From Azospirillum sp. (GTDB taxonomy: Bacteria; Pseudomonadota; Alphaproteobacteria; Azospirillales; Azospirillaceae), in the NCBI GenBank assembly GCA_027486405.1, contig JAIXPD010000060.1, forward strand, positions 1 to 64,000: a stretch of 64,000 nt of DNA, written 5' to 3'. Below the pieces are notes generated by a model. It searched no databases. It was not told where the DNA came from and worked only from the letters and a program-made list of their open reading frames with translations. Of this stretch, positions 47,371 to 56,766 are shown piece by piece. Every line of letters begins with the position of its first letter. The stretch's first letter is position 1. A program made the translations under genes and the position numbers.

Positions 47371-49218
47371 TCAGCGGCGCTGCCGGGCCTTGGCGGCGAC
47401 GTAGCGCGCGCGCGCCGCCGTCACCTCCGGCCGGGTGGAAACCTCCGGCACCGGCACATCCCACCACGCCCCGCCCTCTTTGGTGGAGGGCAGCGGATCG
47501 GTGTTGATGACGATGGCGTAGGTCACGGGCGACGCCTTGGCGCGCTCCAGCGCGTCGGACAGGGCGGCCACGCCCGTCACCTGCTCCGTCACCGCGCCCA
47601 AGGCGCGCAGATGGGCGGCGAAATCGACGGCGGGCAGAACGTCCGTTTCAAAATGGGCGTCGCGCAGCAGATTGTTGAAGGGGGCACCGCCGCAGGCGTT
47701 TTGCAGGCGGTTGATGCAGCCATAACCCCGGTTGTCGAGCAGGACGACGACAAGCTTGCGCTTCATCATCACCGACACGGCCAGTTCGGAGTTCATCATC
47801 ATGTAGCTGCCGTCGCCGACCATGACGAAGACCTCGCGCTCCGGCTCGGCCATCTTCACGCCCAGACCCCCGGCGATCTCATAACCCATGCAGGAGAAGC
47901 CGTATTCCAGGTGATAGCCGCCGGGCCGCGCCGTGCGCCACAGCTTGTGCAATTCACCGGGCAGGCCGCCCGCCGCGCAGACGACGACGCCATCCTCCCC
48001 CGCCGCGCGGTTGACCGCGCCCAACACCTGGGCGTCGGTCGGCAGATCCAGACCGGCGTCGGCGGTCGCGGTGTCGACCACGCGGTTCCACAGGCTCATG
48101 TGCTCCTGCGCGGTGGCCCGCCAGGCGGTCGGTGCCACCCAACCGGCCAGACCGGCCGTCAGCGACTCCAGCCCGCGCGCGGCGTCGGCGACCAGGGGCA
48201 AGGCCCCGCCCTTGGCGGCGTCGAAGGCGGCGACGTTCAGCCCGATCAGGCGACCGGCGGGGTTGCCGAACACCGACCAGGAGGCGGTCGTGAAATCGGC
48301 CAGCCGGGTGCCGACGGCCAGAACGACGTCGGCCTCCTCGGCCAGCGCGTTGGCGGCGCTCGATCCGGTGACGCCGATGGAGCCGACGTTGCACGGGTGG
48401 TTCCAGGCCAGGGCGCCCTTGCCCGCCTGGGTTTCGGCCACCGGGATGCCGTGGCGGGCGGCGAAATCGGCCAGCGCGGCGCAGGCCCCGCTGTAATGCA
48501 CGCCGCCACCGGCGACGATCAGCGGCTTGGCCGCGCCGCGCAGCGCGGCGAGCACGTCGGCCAGTTCGTCGCGGTCGGCCTCCGGGCGGCGGGTGCGGTG
48601 GATGGTCCGTTCGAAGAAGGCCAGCGGGAAGTCATAAGCCTCCGCCTGGACATCCTGCGGCAGGCAGAGCGTGACCGGGCCGCAGTCCGCCGGGTCGGTC
48701 AGCACCTGGATGGCCCGGCGCAGGCTGGGCATGAGCTGTTCGGCCCGCGTGATGCGGTCCCAGAAGCGGGAGACCGGGCGGAAGCAATCGTTGGCCGACA
48801 CGGTGAAATCGCCCGGCTGTTCCACCTGTTGCAGCACCGGATCGGGCGCGCGGGTGGCGAAGGTGTCGCCCGGCAGCAGCAGCACCGGCAGCCGGTTGAC
48901 GTGGGCGAGCGCTGCCGCCGTCACCATGTTGACCGCCCCCGGCCCGACCGATGTGGTGCAGGCCATCATCCGGCGGCGGGCGTTGGCCTTGGCGAAGGCG
49001 ATGGCGGCGTGCGCCATGCCCTGTTCGTTGTGGGCGCGGTAGGTCGGCAGCGTGTCGCGGGCGGCGTGCAACGCCTCGCCCAGACCGGCGACGTTGCCAT
49101 GGCCGAAGATGGCCCACACCCCGGCGAAAAGCGGCTGTTCCCGCCCATCGACGGTGACGAATTGGGCGCTCAGAAATTTGACCAGAGCCTGGGCCACGGT
49201 GAGGCGAACGGTCGCCAT
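47371..49218 (-). CDS. iolD: 3D-trihydroxycyclohexane-1,2-dione hydrolase
   Basis: This 615-aa thiamine-diphosphate enzyme opens the ring to give 5-deoxy-glucuronate. The catalytic Glu region AHNEQGMAHAAIAFAK near residue 60, HVNRLPVLLLPGDTFATR and the ThDP-binding MVGDGSYMMMNSE are all intact and IolD-typical. The ATG at 49218 is supported by an immediate family N-terminus. An IolR operator at 49363-49376 lies about 145 bp upstream, so a promoter for iolD-iolE-iolA probably starts here. Confidence 0.94.
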   Translation of the reverse strand: MATVRLTVAQALVKFLSAQFVTVDGREQPLFAGVWAIFGHGNVAGLGEALHAARDTLPTYRAHNEQGMAHAAIAFAKANARRRMMACTTSVGPGAVNMVTAAALAHVNRLPVLLLPGDTFATRAPDPVLQQVEQPGDFTVSANDCFRPVSRFWDRITRAEQLMPSLRRAIQVLTDPADCGPVTLCLPQDVQAEAYDFPLAFFERTIHRTRRPEADRDELADVLAALRGAAKPLIVAGGGVHYSGACAALADFAARHGIPVAETQAGKGALAWNHPCNVGSIGVTGSSAANALAEEADVVLAVGTRLADFTTASWSVFGNPAGRLIGLNVAAFDAAKGGALPLVADAARGLESLTAGLAGWVAPTAWRATAQEHMSLWNRVVDTATADAGLDLPTDAQVLGAVNRAAGEDGVVVCAAGGLPGELHKLWRTARPGGYHLEYGFSCMGYEIAGGLGVKMAEPEREVFVMVGDGSYMMMNSELAVSVMMKRKLVVVLLDNRGYGCINRLQNACGGAPFNNLLRDAHFETDVLPAVDFAAHLRALGAVTEQVTGVAALSDALERAKASPVTYAIVINTDPLPSTKEGGAWWDVPVPEVSTRPEVTAARARYVAAKARQRR

Positions 49219-49618
49219 TCTCGCTACTCCAAATGGGGCCGGTTGTGGCCCGTGTTCCTCCGGGATCGCCGCAAGGGTGGGGCTGCGATCCGTTGTGTGT
49301 TTGGAACCGGCGCTGGGGGCGTCCGGCAGACGGCATTTTTCTTCCGTCTTGCTTTCTTATTTAGAATATACGTTCCAAAAGCGGCTGTAAAGGGGCTGTT
49401 GTTGGTCGGACGGATGTTTTGCGGTGCGGGATGTTTTGTCGTGGCTGCGCGTTTTGTCACGCCCCCGGAGTCGCACCCAGCGTCCGGGCGGTCGGCGGGG
49501 TGGTGGGAAAACAGGACGCATGGAATTTATACGGCGTCCGGGTGTTTGCTATCGGGCGTGTCACCCGACCGTTCCGCCGATCGCGCAACCGATCCGCCAA
49601 CCGACCATTGGACCCATC
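49219..49618. other. Upstream region of iolD
   Basis: This 400-bp gap carries the iolD promoter and the leader of the small lipoprotein gene. The only clear element is the IolR operator at 49363-49376; an AT-rich TTATTTAGAATATACG run overlaps it. Confidence 0.5.
49363..49376 (-). promoter_or_regulatory. IolR operator upstream of iolD
   Basis: AGAA-TATACG-TTCC, again preceded by TT, is nearly identical to the site before iolR (TTAGAATA..(T/C)GTTCC). Confidence 0.65.
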
Positions 49619-49879
49619 ATGCCGATTCCCCCGCTGACCCTGCTGTGCCTGGCGCTTCTCACCGCCTGCGGCGGATCGGGTGCGGTGCATCCCCTCACCG
49701 CCGCCGGTTCCACCCCTGCGGCGGCGACCCGGCCGGAGATTTTGCGGACCAGCGCCACCCACACCGGGCTGACGGTGCTGCCGCGCAGCCGGGGCGGTGG
49801 GCGGGGCGACGGGATGCCCGCCACCCGCTTTCCCACCCCGCTGTCGGCGCTGGATCCGCAGGTGGCGGCAACGGAGTGA
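49619..49879 (+). CDS. Small putative lipoprotein opposite the iol genes
   Basis: This 86-aa protein starts MPIPPLTLLCLALLTACGG with a lipobox LTAC, so Cys17 would be lipidated after signal cleavage. The mature part is about 70 residues, rich in Thr, Ala, Pro and Gly, with no domain I recognise. It is the only plus-strand gene in the inositol region and ends 12 bp before the iolC stop (convergent). A short coding frame in GC-rich DNA could be spurious, but the lipobox and charge pattern favour a real gene. Confidence 0.55.
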   Translation: MPIPPLTLLCLALLTACGGSGAVHPLTAAGSTPAAATRPEILRTSATHTGLTVLPRSRGGGRGDGMPATRFPTPLSALDPQVAATE

Positions 49880-49891
49880 TCCGGCGACGGA

Positions 49892-51817
49892 TCAGGCCGC
49901 CGCGCGCGTCGCCTCGGCCCGCTGCTCGTCCCAGAAGGCGATGAGGCGGCGGTAGGCGGTGGCCATGGTGTCGATGGCCTCGGCGTCGGACATGGTCCCA
50001 GAGAGCCACCCGTCGGCGGCGGCCCCGAACAGGGTGCGGCCCACGGCAAACCCCTTGCACACCGGCTGCCGGGCGGCGAGCGCCAGACCGGCTTTCAACG
50101 CCTCCTCCGGCGCGTCCAGCCCCAGGATCAGCACGCCCCGGCACAGCGGATCGCGGGCGGCGACCACGGCGGAAATCGCGTCCCACGCCGCTTGGCTGGT
50201 CTGCGAGGGCAGTTTCCACCAATCGGGCAGAACCCCCAGATCGTAAAAACGGTCCATGGCGCGGGCGATGGTGCGGTCGTCCACCGCCGACTCCTTGGGC
50301 GGGATGATTTCCAGCAGGAATTCGTGGTTGGTTCCCCGGCAGGCGGCGAACAGCGCCAGGATCTGCCGTTCCTGGTCGTCGCGCAGGGCCGGTTCATCGT
50401 CCGGGTGCAGGAAGGCGAGGCACTTCACCACATGCTCGGCGGGCCATTCGCGGATCGTCACCGCCGCGTCGGGGCCACCCTCGAAGCGCAGCGGGCGCGA
50501 TCCCGGCAGTTCGATCGGGCGGCCGATCCAGGCGTTGGTTCCGGTCAACTCCTCCAAGGCGCTCTGGCCGTGCAGGCCGTCGAGCAGCATGCCGAAGCCG
50601 TCGCGGTCCCCGGCCCCTTGGCGGGCGGCGGTCAGCGCCAGGCTCTTGAAATCGGCGATGCGCGCCGGGTCCGCCCCGTGCTTTTCGGCCATCGCCTCCA
50701 ACTGGGCGCGGTGGTCGATGGCGAAGGCCAGAACCTCCGGCCAATCGCGGCGGCGGGTGGTGGCCCAATGGATGTGCGACAGGGTGGCGTCTTCGCGCAA
50801 ACGGGTGGTCGGGCTGCCGTGCGTCAGGAAATGGGTCAGTTCGGTCCAGGTCGGGACCGCCGGGGCGCAGCCGTGGCGCGACACCGCAAAGGCCCCGCAG
50901 GCGTTGGCGTAGGTGCAGCAATCCGCCAGCGGCGCGTCGCGCAGCCAGCCGCGCAGGAAGCCCGACATGAAGGCGTCGCCCGCCCCCAGCACGTTGTAGA
51001 CCTCCACCGGGAAGCCGGGGCCGCGAACGCCGAGGTCGAGATTGTCCGGCACGTCGCCGGAAAAGACGACGCAGCCCATCGGCCCGCGCTTGCACACCAA
51101 CGTCGCCGAGGTCAGGCGGCGGACGGCGCGCAGGGCGGCGACGGTGTCGGTGCTGCCACCGGCGATGTGGAACTCCTCCTCCGTCCCGACGATCAGATCG
51201 CAGCCCGGCAGGATGGTTTGCAGAAGCGCGGTGACGCCGCCGTCGGCGACGAAACGCTCCTCGCCCAGCCCGTGACCGGTCAGCTTCCACAGCACCGGGC
51301 GGTAATCGATGTCGAACACCACCTTCACGCCGTTGGCGCGCGCCAGCCGCATCGCCTTGCGCATGGCGGCGTCGGTGCCGGGGCTGGAAAAATGGGTTCC
51401 GCTGACGACGATGGCGCGCGACGACGCGATGAACGCCTCGTCCACATCATCCTCGCAGATCGCCATGTCGGCGCAGTTTTCCCGGTAGAAGATCAGCGGG
51501 AAGGTCTTGCGGTCGCGGATGCCCAGGATGACCAGCGCGGTCAGGCGTTGGGGGTCGGTGATGACGTGGCTGGTGTCCACCCCCTCGCGGATCAATTGTT
51601 CGCGGATGAAGCGGCCCATATGCTCGTCGCCCACACGGGTCAGCAGCGCCGATTTCAGCCCCAGCCGCGCGGTGCCGACGGAAATGTTGGTGGGGCAGCC
51701 GCCAACGTATTTCGCGAAGCTTTGCACGTCTTCCAACCGGCTGCCGATCTGCTCGCCGTAGATGTCAACCGAAGACCGGCCAATGGAAATGACGTCGAGG
51801 GCGCGTTCGTGAGGCAT
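49892..51817 (-). CDS. iolC: 5-dehydro-2-deoxygluconokinase fused to DUF2090 aldolase-like domain
   Basis: This 641-aa protein has a PfkB kinase (about 1-330; GRSSVDIYGEQIG, YVGGCPTNISVG, and the C-terminal NVLGAGDAFMSGFLRG with the catalytic Asp) followed by a DUF2090 domain (about 335-641). The kinase phosphorylates 5-dehydro-2-deoxy-gluconate. In proteobacterial IolC fusions the second domain is annotated as the 2-deoxy-5-keto-gluconate-6-phosphate aldolase, which would explain the absence of iolJ here. ATG 51817 is preferred over a TTG one codon earlier. Two IolR operators lie upstream at 52011-52053. Confidence 0.92.
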   Translation of the reverse strand: MPHERALDVISIGRSSVDIYGEQIGSRLEDVQSFAKYVGGCPTNISVGTARLGLKSALLTRVGDEHMGRFIREQLIREGVDTSHVITDPQRLTALVILGIRDRKTFPLIFYRENCADMAICEDDVDEAFIASSRAIVVSGTHFSSPGTDAAMRKAMRLARANGVKVVFDIDYRPVLWKLTGHGLGEERFVADGGVTALLQTILPGCDLIVGTEEEFHIAGGSTDTVAALRAVRRLTSATLVCKRGPMGCVVFSGDVPDNLDLGVRGPGFPVEVYNVLGAGDAFMSGFLRGWLRDAPLADCCTYANACGAFAVSRHGCAPAVPTWTELTHFLTHGSPTTRLREDATLSHIHWATTRRRDWPEVLAFAIDHRAQLEAMAEKHGADPARIADFKSLALTAARQGAGDRDGFGMLLDGLHGQSALEELTGTNAWIGRPIELPGSRPLRFEGGPDAAVTIREWPAEHVVKCLAFLHPDDEPALRDDQERQILALFAACRGTNHEFLLEIIPPKESAVDDRTIARAMDRFYDLGVLPDWWKLPSQTSQAAWDAISAVVAARDPLCRGVLILGLDAPEEALKAGLALAARQPVCKGFAVGRTLFGAAADGWLSGTMSDAEAIDTMATAYRRLIAFWDEQRAEATRAAA

Positions 51818-52240
51818 CAATCAGCTCCGCTGCAATCCGGGACCGGCGGACGGCGGGCAAGCGCAGGCGTGGTCCGGCCGCGCCGATGGCGGTCCCGTCG
51901 CGTCTGTCTCTCCCCGTCGTCCGGTCTTTGTTTTGGCCGGTCTTTGTTTTTGGGTTGTGTTGGCTCTAGCCGCCGGTGGTGATCCAGCGCTTGATCGTTG
52001 GTTGGATTATAGAACAAAAATTCCCTAAGCCGTCAATCAGGAATTTTTGTTCCATCGCGAGGCGGGCGGCCAAACGCCAAAACGCCCCGGACTCACGGCC
52101 GGATCGCGGGAGGATCAGGCCGGAGTTTGGGGCGTGGGCCGTCGCAATCGGACGGAGTCACCAGGAACGGGGTTGGAACGGATGAACCGTGCGCATCGGG
52201 CTGCGGACCGGGCTGAACCGGCCCCGGACGTGGCGTGTGG
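51818..52240. other. iolC promoter region
   Basis: This 423-bp gap separates iolC from betA, both on the minus strand. It holds the double IolR operator at 52011-52053 and an AT-rich promoter around it. The rest shows no gene or clear terminator after betA. Confidence 0.55.
52011..52053 (-). promoter_or_regulatory. Double IolR operator upstream of iolC
   Basis: AGAA-CAAAAA-TTCC (52011-52024) and GGAA-TTTTTG-TTCC (52040-52053) are two motif copies arranged as a perfect 13-bp inverted repeat (GAACAAAAATTCC and its complement) with a 15-bp spacer. The right copy is an exact GGAA-N6-TTCC. Confidence 0.8.
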
Positions 52241-53944
52241 TCAGGCCGACCGGCGGACCGGCGGAGCCACGCTCGCCCCCGGTGCCACGTAGTAGGGCAC
52301 GCTGGCGCGCGGTTCCGGTTTGCGGTTGCGGATCACGTCGGCCAGCTTTTCCGCCATCATGATGGTGGGGGCGTTCAGGTTGCCGGTGATGATGCGCGGC
52401 ATGATCGAGGCGTCGATCACCCGCAACCCCTCCAGCCCATGCACCCGGCCTTGCCCATCAACCACCGCCTGATCGTCGGTTCCCATCCGGCAGGAACAGG
52501 ATGGGTGATAGGCGGTTTCGGCGTGGTGGCGGACGAAGGCGTCGAGATCGGCGTCGGTCTGGCAATCGGCGCTGGGGCTGATCTCCCGCCCGCGATAGGG
52601 GTTGAGGGCGGCTTGCCGCATGATCGTCCGGGTGATGCGGATGCCGTCGCGGAACTCCTGCCAATCCTGGGCGTCGGCCATGTAGTTGAACAGGATGCTG
52701 GGCGGGGCGTTGGGATCGCGCGACACCGCCCGCACCCGCCCCTTGCTGGGCGAACGCATGGAGCCGACATGCGCCTGGAAGCCGTGGGCCTGCACCGCGT
52801 TGGTGCCGTTGTAGCTGATCGCCACCGGCAGGAAATGATATTGCAGGTTGGGCCACGGCACATCGTCGCCGGTGCGGATGAAGCCGCCCGCCTCGAACTG
52901 GTTGCTGGCCCCGACACCGGTCCCCAAAAACAGCCATTCCGCCCCGATGGCGGGCTGATTCCACCATTGCAGCGCCGGATAGAGCGAAACCGGCTGCGTG
53001 CATTCATACTGGATGTACATTTCCAGATGGTCTTGCAGATCGGCCCCGACGCCGGGCAGGTCGATCACCTGCGGCACGCCCAGATCGCGCAGCAGATCCG
53101 ACGGGCCGACGCCCGACCGGTGCAGGATGGCGGGCGAGCCGATGGCCCCGGCGCACAGCAGCACCTCGCGCCGGGCGTGGACCGTGTGCGGGGTGGTGCC
53201 GCGCCGATAGGCGACGCCCACCGCCCGCCGCCCGTCGAACAGGATGCGGTCGGTCAGCGCGTGGGTGACGATGGTCAGGCCGGGCCGCCCCTTGGCGCGG
53301 TCGAGATAGCCGCGCGCCGTGCTGGACCGCCGCCCCTGGCGGGTGACGGTGCGGTCCATCGGGCCGAAGCCCTCCTGCCGGTAGCCGTTGAGGTCGTCGG
53401 TGCGGGCGTAACCGGCCTGCACCCCGGCCTCCACCATCGCCTCATAGAGCGGGTTGACGCCGGGCTTGGCGGTCGTCACCTGCACCGGGCCGTCGCCGCC
53501 GTGGTAATCGTTCGGGCCGACGTCGCGGCTTTCCGCCTTTTTGAAATAGGGCAGGCAGTCCAGGTAACTCCAGTCCTCCAACCCCGGCTGTTCGGCCCAG
53601 CCGTCGTAATCCAGCGCGTTGCCCCGGATGTAGCACATGCCGTTGATGAGGGAGGAGCCGCCCAGCCCCTTGCCGCGCCCGCACTCCATCCGGCGGTTGT
53701 TCATGTGCGGTTCAGGTTCGGTGACAAAGGCCCAGTTGTAACGCCGCCCTTGCAGCGGAAAGGCCAGCGCGGCGGGCATCTGGGTGCGGAAATCCAAGCG
53801 ATGGTCCGGCCCGCCCGCCTCCAGCAGCAGGACGCTGACGCCGGGATCCTCGGTCAGGCGGCTGGCCAGCACGTTGCCCGCCGAACCGGCCCCGATGATG
53901 ATGTAGTCGTAGTCGCGCGTTGCGATGGACGTGACGATGGACAT
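52241..53944 (-). CDS. betA: Choline dehydrogenase
   Basis: This 567-aa GMC-family FAD enzyme oxidises choline to betaine aldehyde (and can go on to betaine) at the membrane. The FAD motif is [17 protein letters not shown], followed by [18 protein letters not shown]; the catalytic His is in [13 protein letters not shown] and the C-terminal block [16 protein letters not shown] is typical of BetA. It follows betB by 71 bp and ends with a Pro/Ala-rich tail. With betB and gbcAB it supplies the start of betaine catabolism. Confidence 0.93.
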   Translation of the reverse strand: MSIVTSIATRDYDYIIIGAGSAGNVLASRLTEDPGVSVLLLEAGGPDHRLDFRTQMPAALAFPLQGRRYNWAFVTEPEPHMNNRRMECGRGKGLGGSSLINGMCYIRGNALDYDGWAEQPGLEDWSYLDCLPYFKKAESRDVGPNDYHGGDGPVQVTTAKPGVNPLYEAMVEAGVQAGYARTDDLNGYRQEGFGPMDRTVTRQGRRSSTARGYLDRAKGRPGLTIVTHALTDRILFDGRRAVGVAYRRGTTPHTVHARREVLLCAGAIGSPAILHRSGVGPSDLLRDLGVPQVIDLPGVGADLQDHLEMYIQYECTQPVSLYPALQWWNQPAIGAEWLFLGTGVGASNQFEAGGFIRTGDDVPWPNLQYHFLPVAISYNGTNAVQAHGFQAHVGSMRSPSKGRVRAVSRDPNAPPSILFNYMADAQDWQEFRDGIRITRTIMRQAALNPYRGREISPSADCQTDADLDAFVRHHAETAYHPSCSCRMGTDDQAVVDGQGRVHGLEGLRVIDASIMPRIITGNLNAPTIMMAEKLADVIRNRKPEPRASVPYYVAPGASVAPPVRRSA

Positions 53945-54015
53945 GGGTCAGCCCTCTGAACGGCCAGGCGTTCCAGACACGGTGTGCGGACGGGTGGGTC
54001 GGGGGTGGGAAGGGG

Positions 54016-55485
54016 TCAGAAGACGGAGCCGTATGGCCCCAACTCCACCTGCACCGACTTCACGCGGGTGTAGTGATCGAACGACTCCACGCCGTTTTCC
54101 CGGCCGATGCCGGATTGCTTGAAGCCGCCGACCGGCATTTCCGGCGGGGATTCGCCCCAGGCGTTGATCCAGCAGATCCCGGCCTCCAGCCGGTGGATGA
54201 CGCGGTGGGCGCGGGCAAGGTCGGTTGTCACCAGCCCGGCGGCCAGCCCGTACCGGCTGTCGTTGGCCCGCGCGATGACCTCCTCCTCCTCGTCGAACAC
54301 CAGGATCGACAGGACCGGGCCGAAGATTTCCTCCTGCACGATGCGCATGCGGTCCAGGCAATCGGTGAAGATGGTGGGGGCGACGTAGGCCCCGCGCGCG
54401 AAAGCGTCGCCATAGGGCGGGCCGCCGCCCGCCAGCAGCCGCGCCCCTTCGGCCTTGCCGCTGGCGATGAAGCCCAGCACCTTGTCCCGGTGGGGGAAGC
54501 TGGCGAGCGGGCCGAAATTCGTGTCCGGATCCAGCGGATCGCCCATGCGCACGCGCTCCACCCGGGCCAGCAGGCGGTCTTCGAACGCCGCCTTGACGCT
54601 GCGGTGGACAAACACCCGCGTGCCGTTGGTGCAGACCTGTCCGGAACTGTAGAAATTCGCCATCATGGCGATGTCGGCGGCGCGGTCCAGATCGGCGTCG
54701 GCGAAGACGATCAGCGGCGATTTGCCGCCCAGCTCCATCGTCACGTCCTTCAACGTCGATCCACCCGCCGCCGCCATCACCGCCTTGCCGGTGTCCACCC
54801 CGCCGGTGAAGGAGATCTTCTCGATCCCCGGATGGCCGCTGAGGAGCGCGCCGACCCGGCCATCGCCCTGCACCACGTTGAACACGCCGTCCGGCAGACC
54901 GGCTTCGCTGTAGATCGCGGCCAGACGCAGCGCCGACAGCGGTGTGATTTCGCTGGGCTTGAAGATCATGGCGTTGCCCGCCGCCAGCGCCGGGGCCGAT
55001 TTCCACAGCGCGATCTGAATCGGGTAATTCCACGCCCCGATTCCGGCGACCACGCCCAGCGGCTCCCGCCTTGTGTAGACGAAGGAGGTGGGGCGGAGCG
55101 GGATTTGCCGCCCTTCCAGCGCCGGGGCAAGACCGGCGTAATATTCCAGCACGTCGGCCCCGGTGGCGATGTCCACCGCGCGGGTTTCGCTGATCGGTTT
55201 GCCGGTGTCGAGCGTCTCCAGTTCCGCCAACGCGTCGTTGCGCTCGCGCAGCAGGGCGACGGCGCGGCGCAACACCCGGGCGCGCTCCATCGCCGGGCGG
55301 GCGGCCCAGTCGGCTTGCCCGGTCCGGGCGCTGTCCACCGCACGGTCCACGTCGGCGGCGGTCGCCTGCGCCACCTCCGCCAGCGTTTCGCCGGTGGCGG
55401 GGTTGACGGTGGTGAACCAGCCATCGCCGGTTGCCGGTGTCGATTGGCCGTGAATGTAGTGGGTTTGCCGCCCGAACCGCGTCAT
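54016..55485 (-). CDS. betB: Betaine-aldehyde dehydrogenase
   Basis: This 489-aa aldehyde dehydrogenase converts betaine aldehyde to glycine betaine with NAD(P). Key parts are [20 protein letters not shown], the catalytic Glu in [12 protein letters not shown] and the catalytic Cys in [14 protein letters not shown], where VCTNGTRV is the BetB signature. The ATG at 55485 gives the E. coli-like length. A BetI-type operator lies 80 bp upstream, but no betI gene is next to it. Confidence 0.94.
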   Translation of the reverse strand: MTRFGRQTHYIHGQSTPATGDGWFTTVNPATGETLAEVAQATAADVDRAVDSARTGQADWAARPAMERARVLRRAVALLRERNDALAELETLDTGKPISETRAVDIATGADVLEYYAGLAPALEGRQIPLRPTSFVYTRREPLGVVAGIGAWNYPIQIALWKSAPALAAGNAMIFKPSEITPLSALRLAAIYSEAGLPDGVFNVVQGDGRVGALLSGHPGIEKISFTGGVDTGKAVMAAAGGSTLKDVTMELGGKSPLIVFADADLDRAADIAMMANFYSSGQVCTNGTRVFVHRSVKAAFEDRLLARVERVRMGDPLDPDTNFGPLASFPHRDKVLGFIASGKAEGARLLAGGGPPYGDAFARGAYVAPTIFTDCLDRMRIVQEEIFGPVLSILVFDEEEEVIARANDSRYGLAAGLVTTDLARAHRVIHRLEAGICWINAWGESPPEMPVGGFKQSGIGRENGVESFDHYTRVKSVQVELGPYGSVF

Positions 55486-55565
55486 GATTGCCGTCTCCGC
55501 CGTTCGCGTCTGCGCTGGGTGTGCGCTGGGTTTTTGCCGTGGCTGTAGCTTAGGCGTTTTTTTTA

Positions 55566-55579
55566 ATTGATCGTCCAAT
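55566..55579 (-). promoter_or_regulatory. BetI-type operator upstream of betB
   Basis: ATTGATCGTCCAAT (ATTGNNCGNNCAAT dyad) lies in an AT-rich stretch before betB and closely resembles the BetI operator of other bet operons. betI itself is not in the window. Confidence 0.7.
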
Positions 55580-55612
55580 AAAAAATAAACACCGTCGTGA
55601 GCGTTCTCCGCA

Positions 55613-55631
55613 CTTGTCGGTTTGCGACAAG
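55613..55631. promoter_or_regulatory. TTGTCG/CGACAA dyad between betB and the GlxA-type regulator
   Basis: CTTGTCG and CGACAAG form a perfect 7-bp inverted repeat around GTTTG. It carries the same GTCG/CGAC core as the sites before gbcA, dgcA and the second regulator and lies in the betB/regulator divergent region. Confidence 0.55.
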
Positions 55632-55770
55632 GACAAGGGCGAGCCTGTTCAATCCGGCGGATGCGGGGACGGTGTTACTGTTTCGACACGCAACGGATCG
55701 GGGCGGCGGTGGCGCGCGGCCTGCACCCACCGCCGACCGCACACGCAGCAACGTTTTGGGGGGCGACGCG

Positions 55771-56736
55771 ATGGAGACCATCGGCTTTTTGCTGGTGCCC
55801 GATTTCTCAATGATCGCCTTCACCGCCTCGGTCGAGCCGCTGCGGCTGGCCAACCACATCAGCGGGCGCACGCTGTACCGCTGGGTGCTGCTGTCGCGCG
55901 ACGGCGGGGCGGAGCGCGCGAGCAACGGTGTGGGCGTGCTCTGCGACCATGGGCTGGACGACGCGCCGCCGTTGCCCACCCTGGTGGTGTGCAGCGGCAT
56001 CGGCGGCCACCGCTACGACGACCGGGCGGTGTTGTCCTGGCTGCGGCGGGCGGCGACGCGCGGGACGCAACTGGGGGCGGTGTGCACCGGCAGCCACATT
56101 CTGGCGCGCGCCGGGCTGCTCGACGGCTACCGCTGCACCATCCATTGGGAAAATCTGGCGGGGATCGCCGAAACCTTTCCGGAGATCGAGGCGACGGGGG
56201 AGCTGTTCACCATCGACCGCAACCGCTTCACCTGCGCGGGCGGCACCTCGGCCACCGACATGATGTTGCACCGCATCGCCGCCGCCCACGGCGAAACGCT
56301 GGCCATCGACATCGCCGAACAGATGCTGCACGACCGCATCCGCCCCGGCCACGCCCACCAGCACGACGCCATCCAGCCCAACCCGGTGATGGAGTGCAAG
56401 GAACTCAACGACGTCATCCGGCTGATGCAGGACAATTTGGAAGACCCGCTGGATCTGGCCACCCTGTCGGCGATGCTGGGCCAGTCGCGGCGCAACGTGG
56501 AGCGGCTGTTCCGCAAGTATCTCGATTGCTCGCCCGCCCGCCATTATCTGGGCCTGCGGCTGAAGCGGGCGCGGCAATTGCTGTCGCAAACCTCGTTGCC
56601 GGTGATCGAGGTGGCGGTGTGCTGCGGCTTCGTGTCCGCCACCCATTTCAGCAAATGCTACCGCGACCATTTCGGCGTGCCGCCGCGCAGCGACCGGCAG
56701 GGCCAGCGCGCGCGGGTGGCGGTGGGGGCGCTGTAA
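55771..56736 (+). CDS. GlxA-family AraC-type regulator, betaine cluster (GbdR-like)
   Basis: This 321-aa regulator has a DJ-1/PfpI-like amidotransferase fold (about 1-185; GFLLVPDFSMIAFTASVEPLRLAN, GAVCTGSHILARAGLLDG) and an AraC DNA-binding domain (about 215-305; LATLSAMLGQSRRNVERLFRKY and AVCCGFVSATHFSKCYRDHFG). Regulators of this class, including GbdR and CdhR of Pseudomonas, control choline, betaine and carnitine breakdown. The ATG at 55771 begins homology directly. The gene for the ABC/chemoreceptor fusion follows after 30 bp and is probably co-transcribed. Confidence 0.88.
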   Translation: METIGFLLVPDFSMIAFTASVEPLRLANHISGRTLYRWVLLSRDGGAERASNGVGVLCDHGLDDAPPLPTLVVCSGIGGHRYDDRAVLSWLRRAATRGTQLGAVCTGSHILARAGLLDGYRCTIHWENLAGIAETFPEIEATGELFTIDRNRFTCAGGTSATDMMLHRIAAAHGETLAIDIAEQMLHDRIRPGHAHQHDAIQPNPVMECKELNDVIRLMQDNLEDPLDLATLSAMLGQSRRNVERLFRKYLDCSPARHYLGLRLKRARQLLSQTSLPVIEVAVCCGFVSATHFSKCYRDHFGVPPRSDRQGQRARVAVGAL

Positions 56737-56766
56737 TCCGATCGGTTTGTTGTGAAGGAGCGAGCC

